Numbered from the stretch's first letter, positions 8,480 through 17,676 are shown. The stretch: 64,000 nt of DNA from Algoriphagus terrigena DSM 22685 (GCF_000429445.1 NZ_AUBW01000023.1:1-64000), one strand, 5' to 3'. Notes: generated by a model not told the origin, from the letters alone. Numbers and translations are program-made.

Positions 8480-8974
8480 ATGACCCACCAAAAACGACAA
8501 TTCTGGACACTGCGGCCTTCTCTTGCGAAAAGCATCGGCCTGCTGCTCCTGCTGGCATCCTGCGGAAAAGTGATAAAGGTATCTCCCAGTTACCCGACCG
8601 ACACGGAGAGGTTGACGATCCTGGCCAATGCCAACGAAGGGAATCAGGGCCTCTTGGACTATACAGGCGACGTCTATGTGCATCTGGGCGTAATCACCAA
8701 TAAGTCTGAGCACGAATTGGACTGGCGGTATGTCAAGTTCGCTTGGGGATCCCGTGATTCGGCAGCGCTGGCCACGCCGGTTGGCAAAAACAAATGGGAA
8801 TACCCGATCGGCAATATCAGGGAGTTTTTCGGAGTGCCCCAAGACGAAAAGATCTACAAGCTGGCGGTGCTGTTTCGTTCGGGCGCATGCATCGACGTCT
8901 ACTGCAAGGTCCTCCGCAATCTGGACGAGTCGGACCTCATGATCCCGATCGAATCACAGCCAAGTACAGACTAA
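8480..8974 (+). CDS. lipoprotein resembling a carbohydrate-active-enzyme accessory domain
   Basis: A 164-residue predicted lipoprotein: basic N-terminus, hydrophobic core SIGLLLLLASC with lipobox LASC. The mature part contains GNQGLLDYTGDVYVHLGVITN and a later FFGVPQDEKIYKLAVLFR stretch, a pattern I associate with the Ig-like N-terminal modules (DUF4961-like) found on some Bacteroidota amylases and secreted proteins; this is recollection of the family and not a search result. It starts two bases after the sigma-54 activator and 10 bases before the next kinase, so it probably belongs to the same transcript. It may be a surface sensor or accessory of that signalling unit. Confidence 0.7.
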   Translation: MTHQKRQFWTLRPSLAKSIGLLLLLASCGKVIKVSPSYPTDTERLTILANANEGNQGLLDYTGDVYVHLGVITNKSEHELDWRYVKFAWGSRDSAALATPVGKNKWEYPIGNIREFFGVPQDEKIYKLAVLFRSGACIDVYCKVLRNLDESDLMIPIESQPSTD

Positions 8975-8984
8975 TACGGTGTAT

Positions 8985-10763
8985 ATGTCCAATTTATCAG
9001 GTCGGTATAGGATCAGAGGGATGATTTTACTCCCGATGGCCTGCTTGGGTATGATGTCCGGGGCCTATTGCCAGACTTCATCCAAAGCGGAGGTAAAACG
9101 CCTGGTTAAGACGCTGGCTGAGAGCGAGCTTTACGACGAGCAGAAGATGATCCGTCTGGAAACCCTTGGCCAACGGAAAACCGACTCCACGGATACTTTT
9201 CTGTTTGAACACTATCTTGCCGGCTATCGGGAATATGAGAAGTTTAGGGCAGACTCGGCGCTTGCCTTTTCCAGGAGAATGCAGGAGGTTGCTTTGCGCC
9301 TGGGTGACTCGCAGAAAGTCGCTTTGTCCAAACTCAAATCTTCTTTCATCCTAGTCTCATCGGGGATGCTCAATCAGGCCTCGGACTCGCTGGAGCGGAT
9401 CGACGCGGCGCTCCTCTCAGGTGTCGACAAGGCAGACTACTATGCCTTGCTGTCGAGGTATCACTACGAAATGGTTGACCAAACACCAGATAAACTTTTT
9501 CGGTCAAGAACTGCGGAGAAGGGAAAGGCTTACCTCGATTCCGCAATCAGGCACTATCCGGATACAGGATACCACCATGCATATTATCAGGGTCTAAAAG
9601 TGTTGATGGATGCTGATCTCGATTCTGCTTCAGTGCTGTTTCACCAGCTGCTTGCCCTGCCGAAACTGAGCAAAAGCCAGGTGGCGGTGACTGCATCGAC
9701 CTTGAGCGATATCTATACCCGGAGAGGGAAAACCGACGAAGCGATCCGTCTGCTCGTCCAGGCATCCATCGCCGACATTGAATCATCGACCAAGGAAACC
9801 GCCGCCACCTACTACCTGGCAAACCTGCTTTTCAAGGAAGGGGATTTGGCGAACTCTGCCAAGCTGATCCAAAAGGCAGCCGATGACGCCAATTTTTACG
9901 GTTCTTTTACCCGGAAAACCCAGTTGAATGTCTTGCTCCCCCTGATCAATCAAGAACGGATCAGAGCAGTAGAGAGTGAAAAGATGAAGCTCATTACTTA
10001 CGCGGTCTTGGTCACGCTGTCCTTCTTGATACTGATAGCCCTGACCACTATCATCTTTCGCCAGATCAAGAAGATGAAAACCCAGCAGCGCCTCATCAGT
10101 GAGAAAAACGAGGCACTCGAGCGCCTTCTTGCAGAGAAAGAGTGGCTGCTCAAAGAGGTACATCACCGGGTCAAAAACAACCTCCAGACCGTGATCGGCC
10201 TGCTGGAATCACAGTCTTTTTATCTTGAGAATGACGCACTCCTGGCCATCCAAAACAGTAAAAACAGAGTGTATGCCATGTCACTCATCCATCAGAAACT
10301 CTATCAAAGCAACGCTTTTGGCGAAATAGACATGTCAGCCTACATCCCCGAGCTGGTCCAATACCTCAGGGACAGTTTTCAGGTGAAGCAGGAAATCCGT
10401 TTTCATCTACAGGTGGAAAAGATTTCCCTGGATATCTCCCAGGCGATTCCTGTCGGGCTGATCCTCAATGAAGCCATCACGAATAGTATCAAATATGCTT
10501 TTGGCAACCGAAATCAAAATGAGATTCACGTGACTTTTGCCTGTATTGGTGATGAGACGATTGAACTGCTGATCGCTGACAACGGAGTTGGCTTTCCGGA
10601 GGAGTTCCAGACGGATAAGCTGGATTCGCTGGGGATCAAGTTGATGCGGGGGCTTTCCGAGGACATCGGCGGTGAATTAAAGATTGATTCACTCTTGGGT
10701 ACTACGATCCGGGTTACTTTCAAAGAGTCCATGCTGCTGGAAGAAGGATTTGTCAACGGATAA
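8985..10763 (+). CDS. TPR-type sensor histidine kinase (HisKA_2)
   Basis: About 592 residues. The ATG at 8985 gives a basic N-terminus followed by signal sequence MILLPMACLGMMSGAYC; a GTG lies two codons upstream. The N-terminal half consists of helical TPR-like repeats, followed by one transmembrane helix (LITYAVLVTLSFLILIALTTII), a coiled coil, and the HisKA_2/HATPase core. H393/H394 lie in EVHHRVKNNLQTVIG, the N box is NEAITNSIKYAF and G boxes are DNGVGFP and SLGIKLM. The gene lies in the same orientation between the sigma-54 activator/lipoprotein pair and the NtrC-like regulator at 10944, which is the likely phosphorylation partner by position. Confidence 0.9.
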   Translation: MSNLSGRYRIRGMILLPMACLGMMSGAYCQTSSKAEVKRLVKTLAESELYDEQKMIRLETLGQRKTDSTDTFLFEHYLAGYREYEKFRADSALAFSRRMQEVALRLGDSQKVALSKLKSSFILVSSGMLNQASDSLERIDAALLSGVDKADYYALLSRYHYEMVDQTPDKLFRSRTAEKGKAYLDSAIRHYPDTGYHHAYYQGLKVLMDADLDSASVLFHQLLALPKLSKSQVAVTASTLSDIYTRRGKTDEAIRLLVQASIADIESSTKETAATYYLANLLFKEGDLANSAKLIQKAADDANFYGSFTRKTQLNVLLPLINQERIRAVESEKMKLITYAVLVTLSFLILIALTTIIFRQIKKMKTQQRLISEKNEALERLLAEKEWLLKEVHHRVKNNLQTVIGLLESQSFYLENDALLAIQNSKNRVYAMSLIHQKLYQSNAFGEIDMSAYIPELVQYLRDSFQVKQEIRFHLQVEKISLDISQAIPVGLILNEAITNSIKYAFGNRNQNEIHVTFACIGDETIELLIADNGVGFPEEFQTDKLDSLGIKLMRGLSEDIGGELKIDSLLGTTIRVTFKESMLLEEGFVNG

Positions 10764-10809
10764 AATGATGAAACAAAGTCCTTTTCAATTTTCAATTTGG
10801 AATAGATCC

Positions 10810-10894
10810 CCTCGACTTCGCTTGGGGATCGGGATTTCTCAAGCTGGAGGAGAGGGATAGAATCTGTAATTCCGGAGGCCGAGCGAAGTCGAGG
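10810..10894. repeat. inverted intergenic repeat
   Basis: CTCGACTTCGCT (10811-10822) is matched by its reverse complement AGCGAAGTCGAG (10882-10893), separated by 59 bases. Such arms are common as dispersed intergenic repeats in Bacteroidota. It separates the kinase from its downstream regulator and could form an RNA hairpin that tunes read-through. Confidence 0.6.
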
Positions 10895-10943
10895 CCATAT
10901 TGTCGATACGTGCATCTAGCCGATAGGCATTAATTATAAACAT

Positions 10944-12383
10944 ATGCAAGAAAAAATCCTGATCGTTGAAGATCAATTTGTCGAAGCCAACAACCTCCAG
11001 GAAATGCTGGAAGGGAAAGGCTATCAGATCATCGGAATTGCACGCTCAGTTCCGATTGCCCTGACGCTGATCGAAAAGGAAGTGCCCGACTTGGTGCTCT
11101 TGGATATCTACCTCAAAGGACCGCTGACTGGGATAGACTTGGCAAAAACACTCCGGAAACAGAATATTCCCTTCATCTACCTCTCCGCAAACTCCAACAA
11201 GGACACCCTGGAGTCTGCCAAAGCCACCTGTCCGTATGGCTTTTTGGTGAAGCCTTTTCGCGAAAAGGACGTGCTGGTCACGATCGAGATCGCCCGATAC
11301 CTTCATCAAAACAGCCTGGAAGCCATGCGAAGGAGGGGCGAAATGGAGCCTCCTCAGGCATTGTCCGGCGATCCGAAGCAAACCGACACGACTCAGGAGT
11401 ATAGCGCCGATGAAGAGATTGCCTTCCGGGGAATTGTTGGGAAAAGCCAGCGTCTGAAGACTGTCCTTAACCAATTGGCTATCGTGGCGCCCACGGACAC
11501 ATCCGTCTTGATCTTGGGCGAAAGTGGTACAGGAAAGGAAAAGATTGCTGCTGCCATCCATGCACTTTCGCCGAGAAAGGGGAAGCCGTATATCCGCGTC
11601 AACTGCGCGGCGCTGCCCACTGCCTTGGTCGAATCGGAACTTTTTGGCCATGAAAAGGGCGCATTTACCGGCGCTTCAGATCGAAGGATCGGCAAGTTTG
11701 AGCTGGCGCAGAACGGCACGATCCTCCTGGACGAAATCAGTGAAATGCCCCTCGACGTTCAGGTGAAATTCCTTCGCGTATTACAGGAAAAAGAGATAGA
11801 GCGCATCGGTGGCAATGCCACCATCAAGATCAACGTACGGATCATTGCTGCTACCAACAGAAACCTGGAGTACGAAGTGGCGATGGGCAAATTCCGCATG
11901 GATTTGTACTACCGCCTGAATGTCTTTCCATTGACACTTCCTTCACTTCGGCAGCGAAAAGAAGACATCCCGGCGCTCGCCCGATACTTTGTCGACCAGC
12001 ATTCCAAAAAGCTGGGAAGAGGACACATGACCCTGTCGGAGTCCGCGATGGACGCGCTGCTGGACTATGCCTGGCCGGGAAATATCCGGGAACTGGAGCA
12101 TCTGCTCGAGCGGACCGTGCTGGTGAATTCCGGCCCGGTGATCCATTCCATCGTGCTGCCAGAATCCGGCAAGCCTGAGATCAAAAAGGACGACGAACCG
12201 ATTCAGACGATCGATGAGATGGAGCGCGCGCACATCATCACTGCGCTGAAGCATTGCAAAGGCAAAGTGTCAGGGATGGATGGTGCAGCCAGCCTGCTCG
12301 GTATCAACGTCTCCACGCTCAACTCCAAGATGAAGAAACTGGGAATCGACACCGGAAAGACCTTTTTTGTGAAATCCAGCTAG
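10944..12383 (+). CDS. NtrC-like sigma-54 response regulator
   Basis: A 479-residue three-domain regulator. The receiver domain (1-120) has acidic residues E9/D10, phosphoacceptor D54 (LVLLDIYLKG) and conserved K103 (FLVKPF). The AAA+ domain has Walker A GESGTGKE at 192-199, the sigma-54 loop GAFTGA at 239-244 and Walker B LLDEISEM. A Fis-type helix-turn-helix closes the protein (AASLLGINVSTLNSKMKKLGI), nearly identical to that of the activator at 5793, so the two may recognise related sites. The ATG at 10944 follows a 180-base gap with an inverted repeat. The upstream HisKA_2 kinase is the most likely phosphodonor. Confidence 0.93.
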   Translation: MQEKILIVEDQFVEANNLQEMLEGKGYQIIGIARSVPIALTLIEKEVPDLVLLDIYLKGPLTGIDLAKTLRKQNIPFIYLSANSNKDTLESAKATCPYGFLVKPFREKDVLVTIEIARYLHQNSLEAMRRRGEMEPPQALSGDPKQTDTTQEYSADEEIAFRGIVGKSQRLKTVLNQLAIVAPTDTSVLILGESGTGKEKIAAAIHALSPRKGKPYIRVNCAALPTALVESELFGHEKGAFTGASDRRIGKFELAQNGTILLDEISEMPLDVQVKFLRVLQEKEIERIGGNATIKINVRIIAATNRNLEYEVAMGKFRMDLYYRLNVFPLTLPSLRQRKEDIPALARYFVDQHSKKLGRGHMTLSESAMDALLDYAWPGNIRELEHLLERTVLVNSGPVIHSIVLPESGKPEIKKDDEPIQTIDEMERAHIITALKHCKGKVSGMDGAASLLGINVSTLNSKMKKLGIDTGKTFFVKSS

Positions 12384-12387
12384 GTTT

Positions 12388-13185
12388 TCAGTGCTTGGCA
12401 GTCGGGAGGCTTGTTCTTTCTCCCGTGATCAGGTAGCGGATCTTTTTCGAAATCAACAGGTCTTCAGCAAGTGCGTTCTTCAGCGCACTTTCGGATTCTT
12501 TGAAATGTGTCCAGCCGCATGAATGTATCGGGATTGCCAGTCTTGGCTTGAGAATGCGGATTGACTTGATCAGGTCTTTGCTGTCCATGGTGTATTTCCC
12601 AAAACCCGTCAGATAACGAAACTGAACCGATCCCACATGCATGATGGCCAGATCGATCTGAAACCTGCGGGCTACTTCATCGATTCCCCTGAAATACACG
12701 GTGTCACCGGAGATGTAGATGACACCGTTTTTTTGACTGTCAAATTCGATCACGAAGCCGATCACTTTTCCGGAAAGGTACTCGGGCAGCCACCAGGGCC
12801 GATGCTGGGCCGGAGTAGCGGTGATCTTCAGCCCCGGCACAGCGGGAGTCCGGATCGCGATTGACTCCCAGTCATCCAGACCGGATACACCGGGAACTGC
12901 CTTTGCAGCTTGCTTGGTCGATAGGACCGTTGAGACGGTGGCAGTAAATTCTTTTCCCCTTATGTCAAAATTATCCTTGTGTTGATGGTGACTGAGTAAG
13001 ACCAAGTCGACCTTCGGGAGCTGCACCGGCTGCAGCGCAGGATCGGAGGTCTTCTTCGAAAAAGTCCCAAACCCATGATGGTAGACTCCCCCCGCCTTGT
13101 CCAAGGTAGGATCAGTCAGGATCTTGAATCCATTGATTTCCAGAAGAATGCATGCGGTATCGATGTGAGTAATCTGGATGTCCAT
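12388..13185 (-). CDS. MBL-fold metal-dependent hydrolase (UlaG-like)
   Basis: A 265-residue cytoplasmic metallo-beta-lactamase-fold protein. The metal motif is SHHQHKDNFD (H67, H69, D71), with further ligand candidates in GDTVYF and IPIHSCGWTHF. The size and the start (IDTACILLEINGFKILTDPT) fit the UlaG/YtnP-like group, whose members hydrolyse lactones or phosphodiester-type substrates, but the true substrate cannot be inferred. It ends four bases from the stop of the NtrC-like regulator (convergent). Its 5' end is 253 bases from the protoglobin gene, so it may have its own promoter. Confidence 0.85.
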   Translation of the reverse strand: MDIQITHIDTACILLEINGFKILTDPTLDKAGGVYHHGFGTFSKKTSDPALQPVQLPKVDLVLLSHHQHKDNFDIRGKEFTATVSTVLSTKQAAKAVPGVSGLDDWESIAIRTPAVPGLKITATPAQHRPWWLPEYLSGKVIGFVIEFDSQKNGVIYISGDTVYFRGIDEVARRFQIDLAIMHVGSVQFRYLTGFGKYTMDSKDLIKSIRILKPRLAIPIHSCGWTHFKESESALKNALAEDLLISKKIRYLITGERTSLPTAKH

Positions 13186-13318
13186 ACCTTATTTTTTCGA
13201 AAAATACTGGGCAAAGTAACCGGTGGGAGAGTAATATCAAGGGTTAGTTAATTGGCGTCGCTGCAATCTCGCACCTAGCCAAAGAATAGAAAGGTTTGAT
13301 GCTGGCCTTTGGCAAACT

Positions 13319-13335
13319 CCCCCTTTTTAAGGGGG
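13319..13335. repeat. short palindromic repeat
   Basis: CCCCCTT-TTT-AAGGGGG hairpin within the intergenic sequence between the MBL-fold and protoglobin genes. It looks like a fragment of a common dispersed intergenic element; no downstream T tract on either strand makes a clear terminator. Confidence 0.5.
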
Positions 13336-13438
13336 TAGGGGATTTAAAACATTGTACCGGCAACAAGATCAGGAGACTAGAATCTACCATCAAAGACCAT
13401 AATTCCGCCTCTTCGGTCTCCCGTCTTCCAATCTCAAT

Positions 13439-14020
13439 TCAAAACTCCCCCTCCCGAATATACGGTTCTGTCCAGAGAATAACAGTCAGCGTGATGGCCT
13501 TAAACCATGCGTTCATCATGCAGTCAATGTCTTCCTGCGGCTTGTTTTTGTTTGTCAGAAAGTTCCTGATCGTGGAGGTAATCGGATAGATGAAAGCAAC
13601 CAAATATCGGTAATGGATAATCGGTACGGCGTTGGCTCCGTCAGTCACATTCTTTTTGGTGCTGTGGTGCCGCTTGGCGATTTCATGCTGGTAATTAAGC
13701 CAAGTCTGGTCATAGGGCCTGTTGCAGATGTCCAATACCCACTTCTCAAACCTGGCCCTGACCGCGGCCAGATAGTTCATGTCCGGCTGTTCTTCCTTTG
13801 CAAAATAATGCAACAAATGACTGTGACTGCCCACGTAACCGTACCACAGATCGAGGATGTCACCCGTCTGATCCTGCAGTACTTCGCCCGCCATCTTCAA
13901 GTATGCATCATCTTCGGGTGTCCAGAGAAGTGTCTTTTTGAGCAAATCCAACTGCTCCATTGTCACCGGGCTTTGCTCCAGGGACGGGCTGTCGTAGTCG
14001 TATCCTTTGATAGTTTCCAT
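13439..14020 (-). CDS. protoglobin-domain protein
   Basis: A 193-residue single-domain globin of the protoglobin family (heme-binding, gas-sensing or gas-handling). The segments LDLWYGYVGSHSHLLHYF, FEKWVLDIC and YQHEIAKRHHSTKKN fit the helices around the heme; H112 is the best proximal-histidine candidate. No signal peptide or attached output domain is visible, so this is a stand-alone globin. It is the penultimate gene of the minus-strand hydrolase run, 24 bases after the isochorismatase-like gene. The ligand (O2, NO or CO) is unknown, but proximity to an oxidative or NO-related hydrolase set is only speculation. Confidence 0.88.
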   Translation of the reverse strand: METIKGYDYDSPSLEQSPVTMEQLDLLKKTLLWTPEDDAYLKMAGEVLQDQTGDILDLWYGYVGSHSHLLHYFAKEEQPDMNYLAAVRARFEKWVLDICNRPYDQTWLNYQHEIAKRHHSTKKNVTDGANAVPIIHYRYLVAFIYPITSTIRNFLTNKNKPQEDIDCMMNAWFKAITLTVILWTEPYIREGEF

Positions 14021-14044
14021 GTATATTTTTGGTTAAAGAAGATT

Positions 14045-14674
14045 TTAATTGATTGTTTGAGACTCTAGAATCTGGAGGAACTCCAGTGTGCTATACATCG
14101 CATGCCCATAGTTGGGAAAAGTGATCCCTGTGACGGCTTCCACTTCAGCCCAGTTAAATGCCGCAATGGCATCCTTGATCAGGGTGACGTGATACCCCAG
14201 CTCCACCCCAAATCTCGCCGTTGAGTCGATGCAGGTGTTTGCCCGCATCCCCATAATGATGAGGTGATCGATCCCGTGCATTTTTAGGAGAAAGTCCAAA
14301 TCCGTATTGGCAAAGCCACTGCTTGTCCAGTGATTTTGGGCAATCAGATCGCCTTTTTGGGCTTTCAGTTCAGGATGAAATTCCGCTCCCCAAGAACCCT
14401 TTTCGAAGAAATTTCCTTCAAAAGTTCCTTTGTGCGTTGGCGAAAGGAATTTCCAGTTGAGGTAGTCGCCTTCACCGGTATGGTGATGGGGCGCATAGAT
14501 CACTTGGATTCCCATTCTTCGGGCGGCGGCAAGCAAGGCCTTTACATTGCTTACCAATCCTGAACCTTCGACTGTTTCTTGAGTCCACTTCCAAAGCTTT
14601 CCCCCTTCGGAAAGAAAATCATTGAATGGATCAACCAGAATCAGCGCGGTCTTGTCGGTAGGATAGTTGTTCAT
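14045..14674 (-). CDS. isochorismatase-family cysteine hydrolase
   Basis: A 209-residue cytoplasmic member of the isochorismatase/nicotinamidase fold. The catalytic Asp is D15 (ALILVDPFNDF) and the nucleophile is C148 (MGMRANTCIDSTAR). The lysine normally found in a V-x-K-x-x-x-S-A-F context is replaced in LIAQNHWTSSGF by Q/N/H, which is unusual for an active amidase. It begins 6 bases after the stop of the esterase gene in transcription order and is followed by the protoglobin. Substrate is unknown; a ureido or amide hydrolase is possible. Confidence 0.87.
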   Translation of the reverse strand: MNNYPTDKTALILVDPFNDFLSEGGKLWKWTQETVEGSGLVSNVKALLAAARRMGIQVIYAPHHHTGEGDYLNWKFLSPTHKGTFEGNFFEKGSWGAEFHPELKAQKGDLIAQNHWTSSGFANTDLDFLLKMHGIDHLIIMGMRANTCIDSTARFGVELGYHVTLIKDAIAAFNWAEVEAVTGITFPNYGHAMYSTLEFLQILESQTIN

Positions 14675-14680
14675 CGGACC

Positions 14681-15754
14681 TTACTTCAGGGCGTTTTTCA
14701 ACTCCGATCCGGCATATCGCAGGGCCGACTGGATCTCTGGAATTCCGGCCAATGGATTCAATAGCCCGTAGTCGTGGATCATCCCCTGATATCTCACCAT
14801 CGAAACAGGCACCCCGGCTTCATTCAGTTTGCGGGCATAGGCTTCGCCCTCGTCTCGAAGGACATCGTTTTCGGCAGTTTGCACTAGAGTGGGAGGTAGG
14901 CCTTTGAGTTCTTCAAGCGTTGCCTGAAGCGGAGAAGCATAGATCTCGGCTCGCTGGCCCGGCTCAGAATAATGATTCCAAAACCAGCGCATCATGTTCT
15001 TGGTCAGGAATCGGTCTTCTGCAAACTGGTTGTAGGAGTGCGTCTCTAGATTGGCATCAGTGACGGGCCAAAAGAGAACCTGGAATTTCAGCTCCGGGCC
15101 ATTTTCAGCCTTGGCTTTGAGGGCTACTGCGGCGGTCAGATTTCCTCCGGCACTGTTTCCTACGACCGCCAATCTGCTGCCATCCACACCGATTTCCTTC
15201 CCGTTTGAAGCCACCCACTTGGTAGCGGCAAAACACTCATTGAGCGCTACTGGGTACTTGGCTTCCGGCGAAAGGGAATATTCGACATGGACAGCGACCG
15301 CCCCGGAGCTGATGACTAGGTCACGAATAAACCGCTGATGCGTGGGGAAATCACCAATCACCCAGCCTCCCCCGTGGAAGAACATGAAGGCTGGCAGGTC
15401 TTCTTTGGTTCCCGATGGTCTCATGACGAAAAGCTTGACAGAAAGCCCGTCCTGGGTGATGGTTTTCTCGGAGATTTCCACTCCCGATAAGTCCACGGAA
15501 ACCGAGGTCTGCGCTCCTTCCAGGACTTTTCGGGCATCTGTGGCGGCCATCGTCTCCATTGGCTGTCCGCCGCCCGTATTGAGCGCCTTCAGGAATGCTT
15601 TGGTCTGTGCTTCGATGGCCGGATCTGTGGCGTAGTCTGTGATTGTGAGTTGCATGGTAGTGTCAGTTGAAGGTTTGGTTTCGGCTAAATCTGTTTTGGT
15701 GGTTTCTGTACAGGCTATCAGTAGAGAAACGAGCGGTAGATAGTAGGTTTTCAT
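14681..15754 (-). CDS. HSL-type alpha/beta hydrolase lipoprotein (esterase)
   Basis: A 357-residue esterase of the hormone-sensitive-lipase (GDHG) group. It has a lipoprotein signal (MKTYYLPLVSLLIAC, C15) so it is expected to be membrane-anchored. The oxyanion motif HGGG is at 127-130, the nucleophile S201 is in GNSAGG, and D297 (ENDVLRDEGEAY) and H327 (MIHDYGL) complete the triad. It is separated by 3 bases from the preceding hydrolase gene and by 6 from the next one, so it is in one operon. Probable substrates are small acyl esters. Confidence 0.9.
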   Translation of the reverse strand: MKTYYLPLVSLLIACTETTKTDLAETKPSTDTTMQLTITDYATDPAIEAQTKAFLKALNTGGGQPMETMAATDARKVLEGAQTSVSVDLSGVEISEKTITQDGLSVKLFVMRPSGTKEDLPAFMFFHGGGWVIGDFPTHQRFIRDLVISSGAVAVHVEYSLSPEAKYPVALNECFAATKWVASNGKEIGVDGSRLAVVGNSAGGNLTAAVALKAKAENGPELKFQVLFWPVTDANLETHSYNQFAEDRFLTKNMMRWFWNHYSEPGQRAEIYASPLQATLEELKGLPPTLVQTAENDVLRDEGEAYARKLNEAGVPVSMVRYQGMIHDYGLLNPLAGIPEIQSALRYAGSELKNALK

Positions 15755-15757
15755 AGC

Positions 15758-16672
15758 TCAATGCGTCGAGGCGGTGGACAATTCGGCATCCAATTCCCGG
15801 GGCTTGGCTATCCAGTCGAGGATGAAATCAGCGTCTTTCTTCCACGTCGCTTGGCCCATTGCAAAGTGGTTGCGCCCTTCAAACTCCTGATAGACGATGA
15901 TGGAGTTTTCGTCCTGATATTTTTTGAAATTTTTCCTGTTAAGCGATGCGGGGATGATATGGTCTTCCGATCCCGAGACAAATAGAAGCGGCGCATGCGG
16001 TTCTTTAAAGTCGATCTTGGCAGCTTTTCCTATCGCTCCACGGGCGACGCGGCGGGATTCCGGTACCGTGTTTTCATCATAGGTGAGTTGCTGCTCTTCC
16101 GGAGTCATGCCGTTGGTGAAAGCATATTGCCATTGTTTCAGGCTCATCAGATAGGTTTTGTCCGCAGATTTGAAGGGGCCAAAGGCTGGGGTAACCGATT
16201 TGATAAAGGAAAACTTGGACGACAATACGCCTTTCGGGGGAACCGAATGATACGCCACCGCGGAAACTCCCAAGCCGCGCTGAAGGAGCAACTGCGCAAT
16301 CAGTCCTCCGGTAGAGTGCCCGATGATGACGGGCTTCTCGGGAAGCTTGGCGGCGTAATCTGCGAAATAGTCCACCAGCTCGTCGAAGCGGAGTTTTGCA
16401 AGTTCTCCATCAGGTTGCCGGCTTCGGAGTTCGGCTGCCGAAGCGTCTTTGTATGGCCAGGGTGGGGCATAGGTCGTGTAGCCTTTGGATTCAAAATAGA
16501 CCTTCCACTCGTCCCAACCGGTATTGGTGACGAATGCACCGGTGATGAACAGGATGGTTTTTGAGGCTTCCGCTTGGGTAAGCACACTGTCGTTCGGTTG
16601 ATTTGCCTCTGCAGAAGTGGGCAAGATCAAGGATAGACTGGCCAGAAAGACTAGAATTGGGACAGTTTTCAT
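15758..16672 (-). CDS. exported alpha/beta hydrolase, paralogue B1
   Basis: A 304-residue alpha/beta hydrolase. The ATG at 16672 is chosen because it gives a signal peptide (MKTVPILVFLASLSLILPTS with AEA); the longer frame up to 16777 overlaps the upstream gene. Nucleophile S120 in GHSTGG, acid in SGSEDHIIP, histidine in GRNHFAMG. It is a close paralogue of the leaderless copy at 17677-18462: both share KTILFITGAFV, GYTT(Y/F)APPWPYKDA and KGVLxxxFSF. The copy here is exported whereas the other looks cytoplasmic, so duplication seems to have changed location. Substrate unknown. Confidence 0.87.
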   Translation of the reverse strand: MKTVPILVFLASLSLILPTSAEANQPNDSVLTQAEASKTILFITGAFVTNTGWDEWKVYFESKGYTTYAPPWPYKDASAAELRSRQPDGELAKLRFDELVDYFADYAAKLPEKPVIIGHSTGGLIAQLLLQRGLGVSAVAYHSVPPKGVLSSKFSFIKSVTPAFGPFKSADKTYLMSLKQWQYAFTNGMTPEEQQLTYDENTVPESRRVARGAIGKAAKIDFKEPHAPLLFVSGSEDHIIPASLNRKNFKKYQDENSIIVYQEFEGRNHFAMGQATWKKDADFILDWIAKPRELDAELSTASTH

Positions 16673-16709
16673 AGTGGTTGTTGTGTTTGATGATCGAATA
16701 GCGGTTGGC

Positions 16710-17621
16710 TTAGCTGTACTTGATGAAATTGCGGATGTATCGGGCAGAGAGTTTTGGGAACTCGTGCTGGGGACCATGCCCGGCCATCGGGAAAACGATC
16801 AACTGTGCGGTCTCCAGCTCTCGGGCTAAAGCATACCAGTTTTGCACCGGGAAGCTGATGTCGTGATCCCCCATCATGACCAGAATAGGGACTTTGGTTT
16901 GGTTGATCTTGGCCCGCGTATTTTCTGTGTCCTCGATGCACTCGATAAAAGCCATCGTATAATGTCCCCACAGTCTTTCGGGGATGATGACATCGAGGTC
17001 CTTCTGCCGCTCTGCAATTCTTTTGTGACTTTTTTCGGCGGCTTTACGGCTGGCTTCCCACTCAGGTTCAAAAAACAAAACCATCTCATCCTCCAGCTTA
17101 TAGTTGAGTTTTTGGGAAACTTCATAGAAGATGGGTTCTACGGGAAGATCATTTCTTCCCATCGGACCGGTGCCGATCAGGATGCCATGACTGACTGATT
17201 TGGGAGAATCGGCGATGTATTTTTGGGCTACCAAACCTCCAAAAGACCAACCTCCTACCACGCATTTCTTGATACAGAAAGCCTCCATCAGGTCCCGGAG
17301 ATCAGCTACAAAGCCATCAATTGTCGTTGGTGCCGGCCCGGTAGAGAGGCCAAATCCGGTGTAGTCAAAGATGATGACTTGGTACTTTTGCGCCAGTGCA
17401 TCCAAAAATGCCGGATCCCAGGTGTCCAGATTTCCCCGGAAGCGGTTACAGAGGAAGAGGTTTTTGCCCGATCCGATCGTCCGAAAGGCGATCGTCCGGC
17501 CTTTGAGCTCGGCAAACTGTGTCGGCGCGTCGAGCGCAGGATAGTTGAGATGCTTGCCTTTTTTAGCAGGCATGCGGGTTCCGGTACCCTCTTTCGGGGC
17601 TTGAGTAGGGATATTTTCCAT
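16710..17621 (-). CDS. alpha/beta hydrolase, paralogue of the 2184 gene
   Basis: A 303-residue alpha/beta hydrolase from the ATG at 17621; an in-frame TTG at 17675 abuts the previous stop and is less likely. Nucleophile S126 in GGWSFGG, acid in MGDHDISFP, histidine in MAGHGPQHEF. Long stretches match the exported hydrolase at 2184-3131, but this copy lacks a signal peptide and begins with a Lys/Gly-rich tail (APKEGTGTRMPAKKGKHL). It lies between the two paralogues of the other hydrolase type, 37 bases before B1 and 55 bases after B2 in transcription order. Substrate unknown. Confidence 0.86.
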   Translation of the reverse strand: MENIPTQAPKEGTGTRMPAKKGKHLNYPALDAPTQFAELKGRTIAFRTIGSGKNLFLCNRFRGNLDTWDPAFLDALAQKYQVIIFDYTGFGLSTGPAPTTIDGFVADLRDLMEAFCIKKCVVGGWSFGGLVAQKYIADSPKSVSHGILIGTGPMGRNDLPVEPIFYEVSQKLNYKLEDEMVLFFEPEWEASRKAAEKSHKRIAERQKDLDVIIPERLWGHYTMAFIECIEDTENTRAKINQTKVPILVMMGDHDISFPVQNWYALARELETAQLIVFPMAGHGPQHEFPKLSARYIRNFIKYS

Positions 17622-17676
17622 GGCTTTAAGTGTAGTGTTTTGAAATGGCTGGCTGAGAAGACGCTGGTGCCTCAAC

